Below are positions 8,325 through 15,321 of a DNA stretch of 19,408 bases, piece after piece. This DNA comes from Candidatus Dadabacteria bacterium (GTDB lineage: Bacteria; Desulfobacterota_D; UBA1144; Nemesobacterales; UBA2774), in the NCBI GenBank assembly GCA_020027805.1, contig JAHKKQ010000036.1, positions 1 through 19,408 on the forward strand, given 5' to 3'. Positions within the stretch are counted from its first letter, which is position 1, and each line of letters opens with the position of its first letter. The notes under the pieces are model-generated. The model had not been told where the DNA came from. It was given only the letters and a program-made list of their open reading frames with translations, and did no database searches. A program made the translations under genes and the position numbers.

Positions 8325-9038
8325 ATGAAAAAAGCAGCGCTTATAACGGGAGCGGGGGAGAGACTGGGCAAAGCCATGGCGCTCGCCCTTGCCGGCATGG
8401 GTTACGACATCGCCCTACACTATAACAGCTCGGAGAAAGGGGCCGGGAGGACAGCGGAAGAGATAAAAGCCGCAGGAAGAAAGTGTGAAATATTCAAAGC
8501 CGACCTGTCTAATACCAGGGGTATTAAGCCCTTGACGGCGCGGGTATTCCGCTCGTTTCCACACTGCTCGCTTCTCATCAATAACGCGTCTATCTTTCAA
8601 GACACGGACTTTATGAAAGTTACCGAGGAATCGTTCGACAGGGAATTCACGCTCAATTTCAAGGCGCCTTTCTTCCTGTCCCGGGAATTCAGCAGGCGGA
8701 AGTCAGCGGAAATAATAGTCAACATGCTCGATGCGAGGGTTTCTACAATCGAACCCGGCCATTTCGTCTACAACCTGAGCAAGAAAGCGCTCCGCGACTT
8801 CACGCTCATGGCGGCGCGCGCCCTCGGACCCAAAATACGCGTAAACGGGATATGCCCGGGACCCATACTCCCGCCTCCGGGCAAGGACTCGAAATACCTG
8901 AAACGCATATCGGGGCATATACCGCTCGGAAAGCCGGGGCATCCCGACTACGTGATAGCGGCATTGAAATATATACTTGAAAACAGCTATGTGACCGGAG
9001 AGTGCCTGTTCGTCGACGGGGGGCAGCACTTGGGCTAA
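8325..9038 (+). CDS. SDR oxidoreductase, pteridine reductase (PTR1/FolM)-like
   Basis: This 237-residue short-chain dehydrogenase/reductase is predicted to reduce a pterin or dihydrofolate with NADPH. Seen: the nucleotide-binding TGAGERLG at residues 8-15, whose Arg is typical of pteridine reductases; NNAS at 87-90; and the YNLSK catalytic pair Tyr149/Lys153. Instead of the usual SDR serine there is Asp136, exactly 13 residues before the Tyr, the same Asp-Tyr-Lys spacing known from PTR1 (Asp181, Tyr194, Lys198 in Leishmania numbering). The end VDGGQHLG is standard for the fold. It is 12 bases upstream of folB with folK following, so a role in folate or tetrahydromonapterin metabolism is well supported by context. 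The ribosome-binding site is weak. The main alternative is a general 3-oxoacyl-ACP reductase-like SDR. Confidence 0.82.
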   Translation: MKKAALITGAGERLGKAMALALAGMGYDIALHYNSSEKGAGRTAEEIKAAGRKCEIFKADLSNTRGIKPLTARVFRSFPHCSLLINNASIFQDTDFMKVTEESFDREFTLNFKAPFFLSREFSRRKSAEIIVNMLDARVSTIEPGHFVYNLSKKALRDFTLMAARALGPKIRVNGICPGPILPPPGKDSKYLKRISGHIPLGKPGHPDYVIAALKYILENSYVTGECLFVDGGQHLG

Positions 9039-9050
9039 AGGGAGAATAAG

Positions 9051-9398
9051 GTGATAATAAAGATCGAGAACCTGAGACTGAGGACCGTAGTCGGCATCTT
9101 CGAGTGGGAGAAAAAGGTAAAGCAGGATATCGTCATAAACATCGAGATCGAATTCGACGGCAGGGAGGCCGTGGAAAAGGACGATATTTCGTTCACCGTC
9201 GATTATAAGTCCTTAACGAAAAGGATCATAGGCGAAGTCGAGGGCAGAGAATTCAACCTCATAGAAAGGATCGCCGGCGACGTAGTGAGAATAATCCTCG
9301 AGGACGGGAGGGTGAGTAAAGCGACCGCCAAGGTCGACAAGCCCGGGGCGCTCCGCTTCGCCGATACCGTTTCCGTCATACACTCGGAATCGAAATGA
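9051..9398 (+). CDS. folB: Dihydroneopterin aldolase
   Basis: FolB converts 7,8-dihydroneopterin to 6-hydroxymethyl-7,8-dihydropterin, the substrate of FolK next door. The protein is 115 residues, typical for the family. Seen: GIFEWEKKVKQ, matching the conserved N-terminal region with the substrate-binding Glu; the DYKSL stretch; EFNLIERIA at 67-75; and the C-terminal Lys97 in VDKPGALRFAD, matching the catalytic Lys. The start is a GTG, supported by GGGAG seven bases upstream and by the standard MIIKIENLRLRTVVG beginning. The gene sits 12 bases after the SDR and 18 before folK. Confidence 0.93.
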   Translation: MIIKIENLRLRTVVGIFEWEKKVKQDIVINIEIEFDGREAVEKDDISFTVDYKSLTKRIIGEVEGREFNLIERIAGDVVRIILEDGRVSKATAKVDKPGALRFADTVSVIHSESK

Positions 9399-9416
9399 GA
9401 CTCCGGTACTTCAAAG

Positions 9417-9806
9417 ATGAACGTTAACAGGGCAGTGATAGGACTCGGCTCCAATATCAATGCCGAAGAAAACATACGCAGGGCCAAAGAAGCGATCGCG
9501 GGGGAATTCATGCTGATAAAATCCTCCTCGTTCGTCGAGACGGAGCCCGTCGGGTTTAAGGAGCAGGATAGATTCATAAACGGGGCTCTCCTGATCGAGA
9601 CGGAACTCAACGCCGGCCGTTTAGAATCGCGGTTAAAAGTGCTGGAAACGGAGCTCGGTAGGGTAAGAACAGACAACAAGTACGGTCCCAGGCCAATCGA
9701 CCTCGACATCCTCGTCTGGAACGGAGAGGTCGTCGATGAGGAAGTCTATGAGAGAGAGTTCCTGAGAAAGTCGATAAATGAATTAATGCCCGATCTCGAT
9801 TTATAG
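9417..9806 (+). CDS. folK: 2-amino-4-hydroxy-6-hydroxymethyldihydropteridine pyrophosphokinase
   Basis: HPPK transfers pyrophosphate from ATP to 6-hydroxymethyl-7,8-dihydropterin before dihydropteroate synthase acts. The protein is 129 residues, shorter than the roughly 155-residue E. coli enzyme. Seen: GLGSNIN near the start, SSFVETEPVGF and the family signature KYGPRPIDLDILV at residues 88-100, with Asp95 and Asp97 as the metal-binding pair. The C-terminal part after LRKSINELMPDL is short but ends cleanly. No strong ribosome-binding site is visible; coupling to folB is possible. Its stop lies only five bases from the stop of the convergent gene. folP is not in the window. Confidence 0.92.
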   Translation: MNVNRAVIGLGSNINAEENIRRAKEAIAGEFMLIKSSSFVETEPVGFKEQDRFINGALLIETELNAGRLESRLKVLETELGRVRTDNKYGPRPIDLDILVWNGEVVDEEVYEREFLRKSINELMPDLDL

Positions 9807-9811
9807 TAATT

Positions 9812-10351
9812 TTATCCGCTCATCAATTGATTGGACGGCAGACCGGGGTCGAGAACCTTACGCGCCGTTTCTACACCCGCTACCGGCAAGCTCCCCGGAT
9901 CCAGCACGCCTATCTGAACGAGCACCGAGGCCTGGTCCCAATAGAGGTGCTCGCTCGATATCTTCCCATCCTTGAACTGGACTATGACGACGAGCGGAAG
10001 CTCGACCAATCTCCCGGTCGGGCGTATGCCGGGAAGCATCCAGGGCATGTCTATGTCATGAGTAAATTTAAAAATAAGCTCATCTACAACTCTATCGCTC
10101 CCGACTGTGCGGGATACCGGGACGAGCTCGACGTCTTCGGGCTGGTACCGAATAAAGTGTTTCGAAAAAAAATCACGGACATTCTCCCATCCGGAGCCCC
10201 CGGTCATTACGGGGACGTGATTAACGTGAGGCTCGCCGGTCATAGTGCGCATGGTTTCATCCGTATCCCTGGACTCGAACTCGCGCTTCGTGTGCTTATC
10301 CCAAATTCCCACCATTCTTTGCTGCTCAGCCGTCAGTTCTTTTTTACTCAT
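9812..10351 (-). CDS. NTF2/SnoaL-like protein of unknown function
   Basis: This 179-residue protein has the pattern of a SnoaL-like polyketide cyclase or NTF2-fold domain: an N-terminal helix ending in FESRDTDETMRTMTG; a hydrophobic strand NHVPVMTGGSG; then FFSKHFI, VDELIFKFTHDIDMPWMLPGI and VVIVQFKDGKISSEHLYWDQASVLVQIG. No signal peptide or membrane segment is seen. AGGAGG (10362-10357) lies five bases upstream of the ATG, so the start is firm. Members of this fold bind small hydrophobic molecules; some are enzymes and others have no known activity. The substrate is unknown. It is on the same strand as the Mut7-C gene but 107 bases away, so co-transcription is uncertain. Confidence 0.75.
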   Translation of the reverse strand: MSKKELTAEQQRMVGIWDKHTKREFESRDTDETMRTMTGEPHVNHVPVMTGGSGWENVRDFFSKHFIRYQPEDVELVPVSRTVGSDRVVDELIFKFTHDIDMPWMLPGIRPTGRLVELPLVVIVQFKDGKISSEHLYWDQASVLVQIGVLDPGSLPVAGVETARKVLDPGLPSNQLMSG

Positions 10352-10458
10352 AAAAGCCTCCTCTCCCTCATGCTCGAGTTTTATAATAATTTATACGAGC
10401 TGAATTGCTAAAGGAGACTGCCTGGTATTAATCAATCGAGTCGCGTCCAGTGTCAAGT

Positions 10459-11214
10459 TTATTCAGCGTCCCGCTTACGAATTATTAAACTGTCCAGCGT
10501 CTCCTTCATGCGGTCGTAATGAGACCCTTTCCAGTAGACCTTGCCGCAGTCCGTGCAAGTATAGAATTCGTTGTAATAAAGTCTGGTCTTGGGCTCGAGT
10601 CTGTCGAGAACCGCCTCTTTTTCCACCGGTACGATATCGCCGTTGCATTCGAGGCATCTGTTGAAGGGTTTGACAAGCGGGTAGTAACCGAACCTCCCTA
10701 GCACCTCCTTCACCTGTATTCGGGGGTCGTCCGACCTGAGCCAGTAGCCGTGCGTTATTATCCTGAATCTGAGGAGCCTTCTGTCGCGGGTGAGGACGAT
10801 GCGGCCCTCGCTTTCGGCAAGCCCCGCTACTTCATGGTCGGCGTAGTCGTTCCTGTATGCCGCATCGAAGCCGAGCATCCTGAGACGCCTCGCAAGCTTA
10901 CCGAGATTGACGTCCACGACAAACGAGGGAGGCGGCTCTCCCCGGAGCGCCGCTTTTACGGGAATCTCCGGGCTGAATGACGCAGGATAAACGGACACGG
11001 CGTCCCCGTCCTTCAGGGGGCAGCCGAAGCCGACCGAGGTCCCGTTCACGACGATCGAATCCACTTCCGTATGAGGGACCCCTATCGCTTCGATCGCGTC
11101 TTTGACGGAAGGCTTTCCGTCGAAATCGTATTTTAGAGAGATAGCGGCGCCGGGGCCGGTGAAGAAATCACGAAGCTCGTGATAGAAATGAAAAAACGCC
11201 CTGTTTTCAGGCAT
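10459..11214 (-). CDS. Mut7-C RNase-fold protein with N-terminal ubiquitin-like domain and zinc ribbon
   Basis: The protein has 251 residues in three parts. Residues about 1-80 resemble the MoaD/ThiS-like ubiquitin fold often fused to Mut7-C (VNGTSVGFGCPLKDGDAVSVYP). Residues about 97-170 match the Mut7-C PIN-like domain: VVDVNLGKLARRLRMLGFD with Asp101, RNDYADHE with Asp123, and VLTRDRRLL with Asp144, a plausible metal-binding acid set. Residues 187-223 hold two CxxC pairs (CLEC, CTDC), a zinc ribbon. The PIN-like fold predicts RNA or nucleic-acid cleavage; the bacterial role and target are unknown. It follows the FAD monooxygenase by 57 bases on the same strand, and that neighbour does not point to a function. 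The start lacks a good ribosome-binding site. Confidence 0.85.
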   Translation of the reverse strand: MPENRAFFHFYHELRDFFTGPGAAISLKYDFDGKPSVKDAIEAIGVPHTEVDSIVVNGTSVGFGCPLKDGDAVSVYPASFSPEIPVKAALRGEPPPSFVVDVNLGKLARRLRMLGFDAAYRNDYADHEVAGLAESEGRIVLTRDRRLLRFRIITHGYWLRSDDPRIQVKEVLGRFGYYPLVKPFNRCLECNGDIVPVEKEAVLDRLEPKTRLYYNEFYTCTDCGKVYWKGSHYDRMKETLDSLIIRKRDAE

Positions 11215-11271
11215 CGGCTGAACCCGGTCTAATATTCCCGATAATTATATCAGAGAGTATAGCTAACGCTC

Positions 11272-12936
11272 TCAAAGGAATATAATCGGGAGGTATTCGA
11301 GTAAGTCGCTCAGGCTTGCGGGCTGGTTCCTGAACCCTATATAACCGTCGGGGCGTATGAGATACAGGCTCGATTTCGCGGCTCCGAAATCGCGGTGCAT
11401 CAGCAGATCCTTATCCCGCCATACCGAACTCATCTTTGCGAAATCGGGCGGGAGCCCGTTCGGACCCGCGATTAAATGAACGTCGATCATGTCTTCGTAT
11501 TCCGATTCTATGGAGCGGCGTATTTTTCTCAATTCATCGAATTCCATATCCTCGGGCAGGGGGCCGGTGAAGAGCAGCAGCTTGTGCCTTGTATCTTTAA
11601 AGAGACCGTAGAGCTGCCTGCTGTCATTCCCGTCGAGGCTCAAGAGGGTATAATCCTTTACCCTCTCTCCGGCTTGAAGGTCGTGCCTGTAATTGTGGTA
11701 TCCCTCGACCGCATCGGGCTGATACCACCTTTCTACGACAATCGGACTCTCCCTGTAGTTTATCTCTATCTGTGAAAGGGTCATCAGCAGCTTCTCCTCG
11801 ACCGGGTCTAAAGCCGATAGGGCGCCTATAAGCTTATTCCGAATGGCGGCCAGGACCGGGTTGTGTAATCCTATCATCTTCGTAGCCATGTCCGTCAAGC
11901 CGACTACGCCCTTGCCCACGCGGTGTCTTTCCGCATTGTAGCTATCGAGGAGGCTCCCGGGAGACTCCCCCTTGAGCACTAGGGCGAGCTTCCACGCGAG
12001 GTTGTACGAATCCTGTATACCAGTATTCATTCCCTGTCCGCCCATAGGGCTGTGAATGTGGGCCGAGTCTCCGGAGAGAAACACCCTGCCGTCGCCGTAT
12101 TTATCGACCATACGGTGATGGAGCTTGAAATAGGCGAGCCAGTTGGGATTGCCGACACTCCTGTAATCGATTCCCCTCTCCCCCATGAGCCTCCTCACAT
12201 CTTCGATTGTCGGATCCGGCATCTCGTCGTCAACCGGAGCGTCCGGGAGCTCGAACATCAATCTCCCCCTGTCGCTGTAAAGAGGGAAGTAGGCTGTCAC
12301 ACCGGATGGGTGAATAAAGACCGACAGGTGGTGGAGCGGGTACCTCCAGTCGAGGTCGCAGTCGGCGAGGAGCCAGTAATAGGGATATGGGGCGCCTTTG
12401 AATTCCAGGTCGAGAATGTGTCTTACCGAGCTGTGGGCCCCGTCGCACCCGGTTATATAAGAACAATCGATGAATTCTTCGGAGCCGTCATTCAATCTGA
12501 TCCGGGCACGAAGGGAGTCTTGGTTGTGCTCGATGCCGACGAGCTCCTTCTCACGCTCGACCCTGATGCCGTACGATTCCAGATGAGCGTTAAGTATCTT
12601 TTCCGTGTCGCTCTGCGCGATAATCAGGAAATAGGGGTATTTGGTCGGGAGGCTGTCGAAAACCACGCTCGCCAGTGGCTTTCCGCGATTGTACATGTCG
12701 AAGCCGTTACAGATATTCCCCTGCCCGAGCACGGTTTCCACTATGCCCATGCTCTCGAAAAGCTCGAGAGTCCGCGCGTGGATTCCGAAGGCCTTCGACT
12801 TGTCCGAAGGGGCCGGGGCCTTGTCGATTATCCTGGGCGTGATCCCGTGCCTCGCGAGCTCGCACGCCATCGTGAGCCCCGTGGGGCCTGCGCCTGCCAC
12901 CAATACGTCCTTACGTGAATTATCGGAAGCAGTCAT
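11272..12936 (-). CDS. FAD-dependent aromatic-ring-type monooxygenase (PheA/TfdB family)
   Basis: This 554-residue flavoprotein is predicted to hydroxylate an aromatic or polyketide-like substrate using NAD(P)H and O2. Seen: the dinucleotide-binding GAGPTGL at 15-21; GCDGAHSSVR at 163-172, the DG motif linked to FAD/NAD(P)H binding; and GDSAHIHSPMGGQGMNTGIQ at 289-308, the GD motif that contacts FAD ribose. After about residue 400 there is a C-terminal extension (DYTLLSLDGNDSRQL, KLLLFTG) resembling the thioredoxin-like domain of phenol and 2,4-dichlorophenol hydroxylases. The ATG has GGAG about seven bases upstream. The substrate is not inferable; resistance-type and biosynthetic members look alike. 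Confidence 0.87.
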   Translation of the reverse strand: MTASDNSRKDVLVAGAGPTGLTMACELARHGITPRIIDKAPAPSDKSKAFGIHARTLELFESMGIVETVLGQGNICNGFDMYNRGKPLASVVFDSLPTKYPYFLIIAQSDTEKILNAHLESYGIRVEREKELVGIEHNQDSLRARIRLNDGSEEFIDCSYITGCDGAHSSVRHILDLEFKGAPYPYYWLLADCDLDWRYPLHHLSVFIHPSGVTAYFPLYSDRGRLMFELPDAPVDDEMPDPTIEDVRRLMGERGIDYRSVGNPNWLAYFKLHHRMVDKYGDGRVFLSGDSAHIHSPMGGQGMNTGIQDSYNLAWKLALVLKGESPGSLLDSYNAERHRVGKGVVGLTDMATKMIGLHNPVLAAIRNKLIGALSALDPVEEKLLMTLSQIEINYRESPIVVERWYQPDAVEGYHNYRHDLQAGERVKDYTLLSLDGNDSRQLYGLFKDTRHKLLLFTGPLPEDMEFDELRKIRRSIESEYEDMIDVHLIAGPNGLPPDFAKMSSVWRDKDLLMHRDFGAAKSSLYLIRPDGYIGFRNQPASLSDLLEYLPIIFL

Positions 12937-13112
12937 GACAAACTCCAGTTGTACGCATGGTTTTATCGATATTGAAACAATGACCCGCCATAATTTTAAT
13001 GCAAAATCGACCGATGCCTATTGCGTAAATATATTTTGAGCCTTTTCAATGACCGGTTCCGGCCTCGGAAACATTCATATATTCAGGAGAATGGTTGTTG
13101 CGCTGAATGGTA

Positions 13113-13130
13113 TGATTTTCACAAAAATCA
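13113..13130 (-). terminator. Weak hairpin after the DUF3298 gene
   Basis: TGATTTT (13113-13119) pairs with AAAATCA (13124-13130) across a four-base loop, 12 bases beyond the stop codon of the minus-strand gene. The stem is AT-rich and is not followed by a T-run, so termination is possible but weakly supported. Confidence 0.3.
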
Positions 13131-13142
13131 CCGTTTTCCCTT

Positions 13143-14192
13143 TTACTTGAGAAACTGCTTCAGGGGTCCGCCCGGGTTTATAATCCCTTTGAGCTCGGCA
13201 TAACCGACTGTAACGAAATAGGACCCTTCGACGTAAGACCCGGCGGCATAAGGGGCGAACGCGAACGTTATGCCTCTCGACGATATCACGAACGCGCTCA
13301 GATCTTCGGCTCTGAGCTCCTTCAGCTCTCCGTTCAATACCCATCCGGCCTGCTGTTTTCTAAGGTCTCTGATGCAATAATCGGACAGAACTTTGATATG
13401 ATTCGACCTGGGCGTAAACAGGTCGGACAAGCCGAGAAGGAGCGCCTTTCCGTCCTTGATCCAGTAATTCGACGACATATAGAAGGTATTGCCGTGCGCC
13501 CCGCCCGTATAGGAAAAGACCTCTCCCGAGAGGCTTATCAATTCGGGTGAATGGTACTCAATGGAGTAACTGTAGTCTTTCTGCCACTCCCCCGCCGATT
13601 CCTGAGAACCGAAATACTCCTCTGCCTCTCCGGTGAATTTTTTCTTCTCGGAGGCGGCTTCTTTTTCGAGCCTCTCCGTTATTTCCCGGTTAGCTTTGGT
13701 GTCCGTAATAAAAGAAGGGTACATATATGATGCCTCATATTTAGACTTCGCATTTACACTCGTCGAGACGAAGTCGGCGACCTTCGTGAGCTTAAACGGC
13801 AGAGTGGAGAGCCCGTTTGCCTTCGACCATTCGCCTTCTATGTACATCCCGAAGCTCTTGCCCTCGCTTCGGACGGTTCCTTTAAATGTCCCCGTTTTCT
13901 GCCCCTTCTCATCCTGCTCCGCCATATTCAGGGCAGAAGATTTGAGATCGAATTCACCGGTAAGGGGGATCGGTATGCCGACTTTGTCATACATATACGA
14001 ACCTGAGACATCCCCGGAATCGATTACCAGCTCCATCTGGACCGGAAAATTATCCCCAATGGTGCCGACATAATAGTATCGGGATTCATTGCCGGCATTA
14101 TCCTGAGCCTGCGCGCTTAAGTGCTCATTCACATTACAAAATGCAACAATTAAGATAAGATAAGCGGCATTTTGGAGAGTAATTTTGATCAT
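13143..14192 (-). CDS. Exported DUF4163/DUF3298 (RsiV/PdaC-like) protein
   Basis: The protein has 349 residues and starts with a likely signal peptide: basic MIKIT, a hydrophobic core AAYLILIVAF, and a possible cleavage after AQA near residue 29. No lipobox is seen. Residues about 35-150 form a beta-rich region (YYYVGTIGDNFPVQMEL, GSYMYDKVGIPIPLTGEF) that I do not recognise. The remainder matches the DUF4163-DUF3298 pair found in anti-sigma factor RsiV and related periplasmic proteins: long helix, FSYTGGAHGNTF, LSDLFTPRSNHIKVLSDYC, and a C-terminal strand FAPYAAGSYVEGSYFVTVGY. In RsiV this region binds lysozyme, but many homologues have no known role. No sigma-factor gene is adjacent. It is transcribed away from the spacer holding the sigma-54 promoter. 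Confidence 0.75.
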   Translation of the reverse strand: MIKITLQNAAYLILIVAFCNVNEHLSAQAQDNAGNESRYYYVGTIGDNFPVQMELVIDSGDVSGSYMYDKVGIPIPLTGEFDLKSSALNMAEQDEKGQKTGTFKGTVRSEGKSFGMYIEGEWSKANGLSTLPFKLTKVADFVSTSVNAKSKYEASYMYPSFITDTKANREITERLEKEAASEKKKFTGEAEEYFGSQESAGEWQKDYSYSIEYHSPELISLSGEVFSYTGGAHGNTFYMSSNYWIKDGKALLLGLSDLFTPRSNHIKVLSDYCIRDLRKQQAGWVLNGELKELRAEDLSAFVISSRGITFAFAPYAAGSYVEGSYFVTVGYAELKGIINPGGPLKQFLK

Positions 14193-14324
14193 ACATCGCC
14201 CCCGAATTGAATCACAAAATATTATTTCAATACTGTAATAATCTTACAACAAAAGTACTTTATTTGATTCCGGCGGGGTTAACCCCCAATTCTCAGACAA
14301 TTATCGGAATCCGTCACACCGGCT

Positions 14325-14343
14325 TTTGACAACTTTTGTCAAA
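14325..14343 (+). promoter_or_regulatory. Dyad, candidate activator site for the sigma-54 promoter
   Basis: TTTGACA at 14325-14331 and TGTCAAA at 14337-14343 form a perfect 7+7 inverted repeat with a five-base spacer. Its centre lies about 140 bases upstream of the start site predicted from the sigma-54 promoter, within the usual range of enhancer sites for sigma-54 activators. It also lies about 140 bases upstream of the divergent DUF3298 start codon, so it could instead serve that gene. The binding protein is unknown. Confidence 0.4.
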
Positions 14344-14446
14344 TAAATGCAAAATATTTGCCCTGTCTCCAAGTCAGCAAAATTCCCACACAACGCCATA
14401 ATCAAGAATATGTAATCATAAGTGTATATTACGCCAACCGAGACAT

Positions 14447-14463
14447 TTGGCACGCACATTGCA
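14447..14463 (+). promoter_or_regulatory. Sigma-54 (RpoN) -24/-12 promoter
   Basis: TTGGCACG-CACA-TTGCA matches the sigma-54 consensus (YTGGCACG, four bases, TTGCW) at every defined position, with GG of -24 at 14449-14450 and GC of -12 at 14461-14462. Transcription would start near 14474 on the plus strand. No plus-strand protein gene of normal length follows until 15868, beyond a terminator-like hairpin. Such promoters need an ATP-dependent activator; none is encoded here. Confidence 0.7.
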
Positions 14464-14484
14464 TAATAACCTCACTAAGCATAT

Positions 14485-14544
14485 ATGAAATTAAGAGTCA
14501 TTGAATGGGAGCGGTTCCGGTACGAGTTGAAATGTTGTAAATGA
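14485..14544 (+). CDS. Possible 19-codon mini-ORF in the candidate RNA
   Basis: An ATG at 14485 opens a 19-codon frame (MKLRVIEWERFRYELKCCK) ending in TGA, starting about 11 bases after the predicted sigma-54 start site. There is no clear ribosome-binding site and the leader is very short. The peptide is charged and ends in Cys-Cys-Lys. It may well be chance. I list it because it is the only open frame that fits the transcript neatly. Confidence 0.15.
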   Translation: MKLRVIEWERFRYELKCCK

Positions 14545-14604
14545 CTTTTAAGAAACATTAGCAGATTTACCTGAAGACGGCCATAACATATTCCCCATCC
14601 TCTA

Positions 14605-14650
14605 AAGGGTGAATCTTTGAAGAAATTCATGGGTTCACCCTTATTTCTTG
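14605..14650 (+). terminator. Rho-independent-type terminator
   Basis: AAGGGTGAA (14605-14613) pairs perfectly with TTCACCCTT (14634-14642): nine pairs closing a 20-base loop. The 3' side runs into TTATTTCTTG, which is T-rich only in the plus direction. On the minus strand the stem is followed by TAGAGG, so it suits a plus-strand transcript better, although it also lies 40 bases beyond the stop of the minus-strand phosphatase remnant and could act there weakly. The long loop lowers confidence. Confidence 0.5.
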
Positions 14651-14682
14651 CCAAACAGTATAGATTGCCCGGAAGGAACCCT

Positions 14683-15269
14683 TTATTTCGATCGGTTCAT
14701 CGAGAGGACGCCGAGCATTTCCGAGTGGATGCCGTTATTGGAGGCCAGTATCTCCTTGACGTAGATACTGTATTCGTCCCCGGTGAAGTTCGTCACCCTG
14801 CCCCCCGCCTCTTCGACAATCAGTGCGCCCGCCGCCGTATCCCAGGGGTTGAGACCCAGCTCCCAGAAGCCGTCGAACCTGCCGCACGCTACATAGCACA
14901 GGTCGAGCGCCGCCGAACCGTCCCTCCTTACCGCCCTGGCCCTCCAGACGAAGTCGCCGAAGTGCCTGAGATTTTCCTCGACCATTCGGGCGTCGTCGTG
15001 AACAAAGCCCGTGACCAGGTGACTCTCGTCGAGCCGGGACGAACCGGTCACGCTTATAGCTTCTCCGTTCATAAACGCCCCTTTCCCCAATTCCGCCGAG
15101 AACATCTCGTCCTTTACAGGGTCATAAACGAGACCCGCCTTAACCGCGCCCTCGATTTCGAGCTGTTTTTACCCTTGAATGTAATCTCTTTAACCTTCCC
15201 CAGATTCGCCCTCAATACCTCACCCGCTTCTCTAGCGGCCTTTTCAGCGACATTTATATATATCAACAT
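14683..15269 (-). pseudogene. Inositol-monophosphatase-family gene broken by internal deletion
   Basis: The N-terminal frame starts at ATG 15269 (AGGAG at 15277-15273) and reads MLIYINVAEKAAREAGEVLR then ANLGKVKEITFKGK, the standard start of this phosphatase family up to the KG that precedes the DLVTEVD region. The sequence then jumps, in another frame, to LEIEGAVKAGLVYDPVKDEMF and continues normally (KGAFMNG; then WELGLNPWDTAAGALIVEEAGG, the family's C-terminal metal-site signature; a clean end MNRSK). Missing between them are the EE loop and the DPLDGT metal motif, roughly 75-80 residues by comparison with normal members. The first frame runs into a stop about 17 codons past the junction. 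The C-terminal part alone (ATG 15105) lacks half of the active site. An assembly error is possible but less likely than a true deletion. Confidence 0.75.
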
Positions 15270-15321
15270 AAACTCCTGACGAGGGACGTCCGGTAAGAGT
15301 CGTACCCGGAAACCGGCATGC

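Larger units (their letters stand above)
14474..14650 (+). ncRNA. Candidate sigma-54-dependent small RNA
   Basis: The interval from the predicted sigma-54 start site to the T-rich end of the terminator hairpin would give an RNA of about 175 bases. It contains a weak stem (AATGTT 14531-14536 with AACATT 14554-14559), a pyrimidine-rich stretch CCCCATCCTCT at 14593-14603 that could pair with Shine-Dalgarno sequences, and the terminator hairpin. It also contains a possible 19-codon ORF, so it might be a leader or encode a micropeptide. I recognise no known RNA family. The RNA is inferred from promoter plus terminator only. Confidence 0.4.
14193..14682. other. 490-base AT-rich spacer with several regulatory signals
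   Basis: No protein gene of normal size is seen here. In order, it carries the perfect palindrome GGGGTTAACCCC (14275-14286), a 19-base dyad (14325-14343), a small dyad GCAAA-ATA-TTTGC (14349-14361), a consensus sigma-54 promoter (14447-14463, plus strand), a 19-codon mini-ORF (14485-14544), a weak hairpin (14531-14559), and a terminator-like hairpin (14605-14650). The parts are listed separately. Confidence 0.7.

Noticed and set aside
12052..12918. 288-codon plus-strand open frame opposite the FAD monooxygenase
   Set aside because: Antisense shadow of a clear flavoprotein gene, with no recognisable motif.
14617..15279. 220-codon plus-strand open frame across the phosphatase remnant
   Set aside because: The minus strand carries obvious phosphatase-family sequence here; the plus frame has no domain and starts inside the terminator hairpin.
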